From Candidatus Bipolaricaulis sp. (GTDB lineage Bacteria > Bipolaricaulota > Bipolaricaulia > Bipolaricaulales > Bipolaricaulaceae): 6,398 bases of DNA. This document shows, piece after piece, positions 6,167-6,398 of the stretch. The position numbers and the translations under genes are program-made. How positions within the stretch are numbered: position 1 is the first letter of the stretch; each line of letters begins with the position of its first letter. The stretch is from positions 1 to 6,398 of the forward strand of contig JAGUVP010000257.1 of the NCBI GenBank assembly GCA_020062805.1, in the 5' to 3' direction. The notes beneath the pieces are model-generated. The model did not search any database. It was not told the DNA's origin and saw nothing but the letters and a program-made list of their open reading frames with translations.

Positions 6167-6398
6167 CCACGTTCACCTCTAGCGCCTCTCCGAGAAGCCG
6201 GGCGGTCGCGACGAGGTCGCCCCGCAACAACACGTCTGCCCGGTCATCGTACGGGGTGGGCTCACGGTTGGCGATGATCAGCGTCGCGCCGAGGGCGGAC
6301 AGATGGGGCACGAGCCCCGCCACCGGCCACACGGTGAGGGAAGTCCCGAGGACGACCAGGAGATCCGCTTCCGTGCTTGCTGCCCACGCCCGCGCGAA
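6159..6398 (-). CDS. NAD-dependent protein deacylase (sirtuin), C-terminal fragment
   Basis: The last 79 residues of a Sir2-family protein run in from the right edge; the N-terminal part, with the NAD-binding GAG-x-S motif, catalytic His and zinc Cys, is outside the window. What is visible is characteristic: a hydrophobic strand ADLLVVLGTSLTVWPVAGLV (visible residues 11-30), with GTSL (18-21) as the NAD-contacting motif, then IIANREPTPYDDRADVLLRG (41-60), matching the family pattern of an IN pair, a T-P-x-D-x-x-A-D run and a G in the last Rossmann strand. Sirtuins remove acetyl or other acyl groups from lysines, consuming NAD+ and releasing nicotinamide. The TGA stop (6159-6161) lies inside the pncC start region, an 8-base overlap that implies one operon. 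Class cannot be assigned from this fragment. Confidence 0.88.
   Translation of the reverse strand, partial: FARAWAASTEADLLVVLGTSLTVWPVAGLVPHLSALGATLIIANREPTPYDDRADVLLRGDLVATARLLGEALEVNVDA

Overview
The window is a compact, GC-rich bacterial chromosome segment (about 60-65% GC by eye). Shine-Dalgarno sites are visible, GTG starts occur beside ATG, and most neighbouring genes overlap by 4-10 bases. PrmC, FtsEX, PncC/CinA and a MacB-type exporter make it bacterial. I cannot name the lineage with confidence. A deep-branching, streamlined phylum such as Bipolaricaulota would fit, but that is only a guess. There is no mobile element, CRISPR array, tRNA or rRNA, and no obvious transferred island.

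Layout. Plus strand, 1-1942: the 3' part of prmC (release-factor glutamine methyltransferase) runs into an ftsE-like ATPase gene (10-base overlap) and then an ftsX-like permease gene (GTGA overlap). Minus strand, 4469-1933: a three-gene unit encodes an unrecognised secreted protein, then a LolD/MacB-type ATPase, then a MacB-type permease. It is preceded by a recognisable extended -10 promoter and a strong ribosome binding site. Its last gene converges on ftsX, and the two coding ends overlap by 10 bases. Minus strand, 6398-4590: the 3' end of a sirtuin gene overlaps a stand-alone CinA-C/PncC gene, which overlaps a UPF0104/LPG_synthase_TM membrane protein gene. The only noteworthy intergenic stretch is the 120 bases between that membrane protein and the secreted-protein gene.

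How the genes relate. PrmC modifies peptide release factors. FtsEX normally couples cell division to periplasmic peptidoglycan hydrolysis. The minus-strand ABC unit looks like a macrolide-exporter-type or lipoprotein-handling (mechanotransmission) transporter with its own secreted companion in place of MacA. The sirtuin-PncC pair suggests linked NAD+ use and pyridine nucleotide salvage.

The most unusual point is the FtsE-like ATPase. It keeps Walker A but has lost the LSGGQ signature, the D-loop Asp and the H-switch His, and carries Asp in place of the catalytic Glu. The MacB-type ATPase in the same window has every motif intact. I see no wholly new multi-gene system. The degenerate FtsE and the novel secreted partner of the exporter are the leads worth following.
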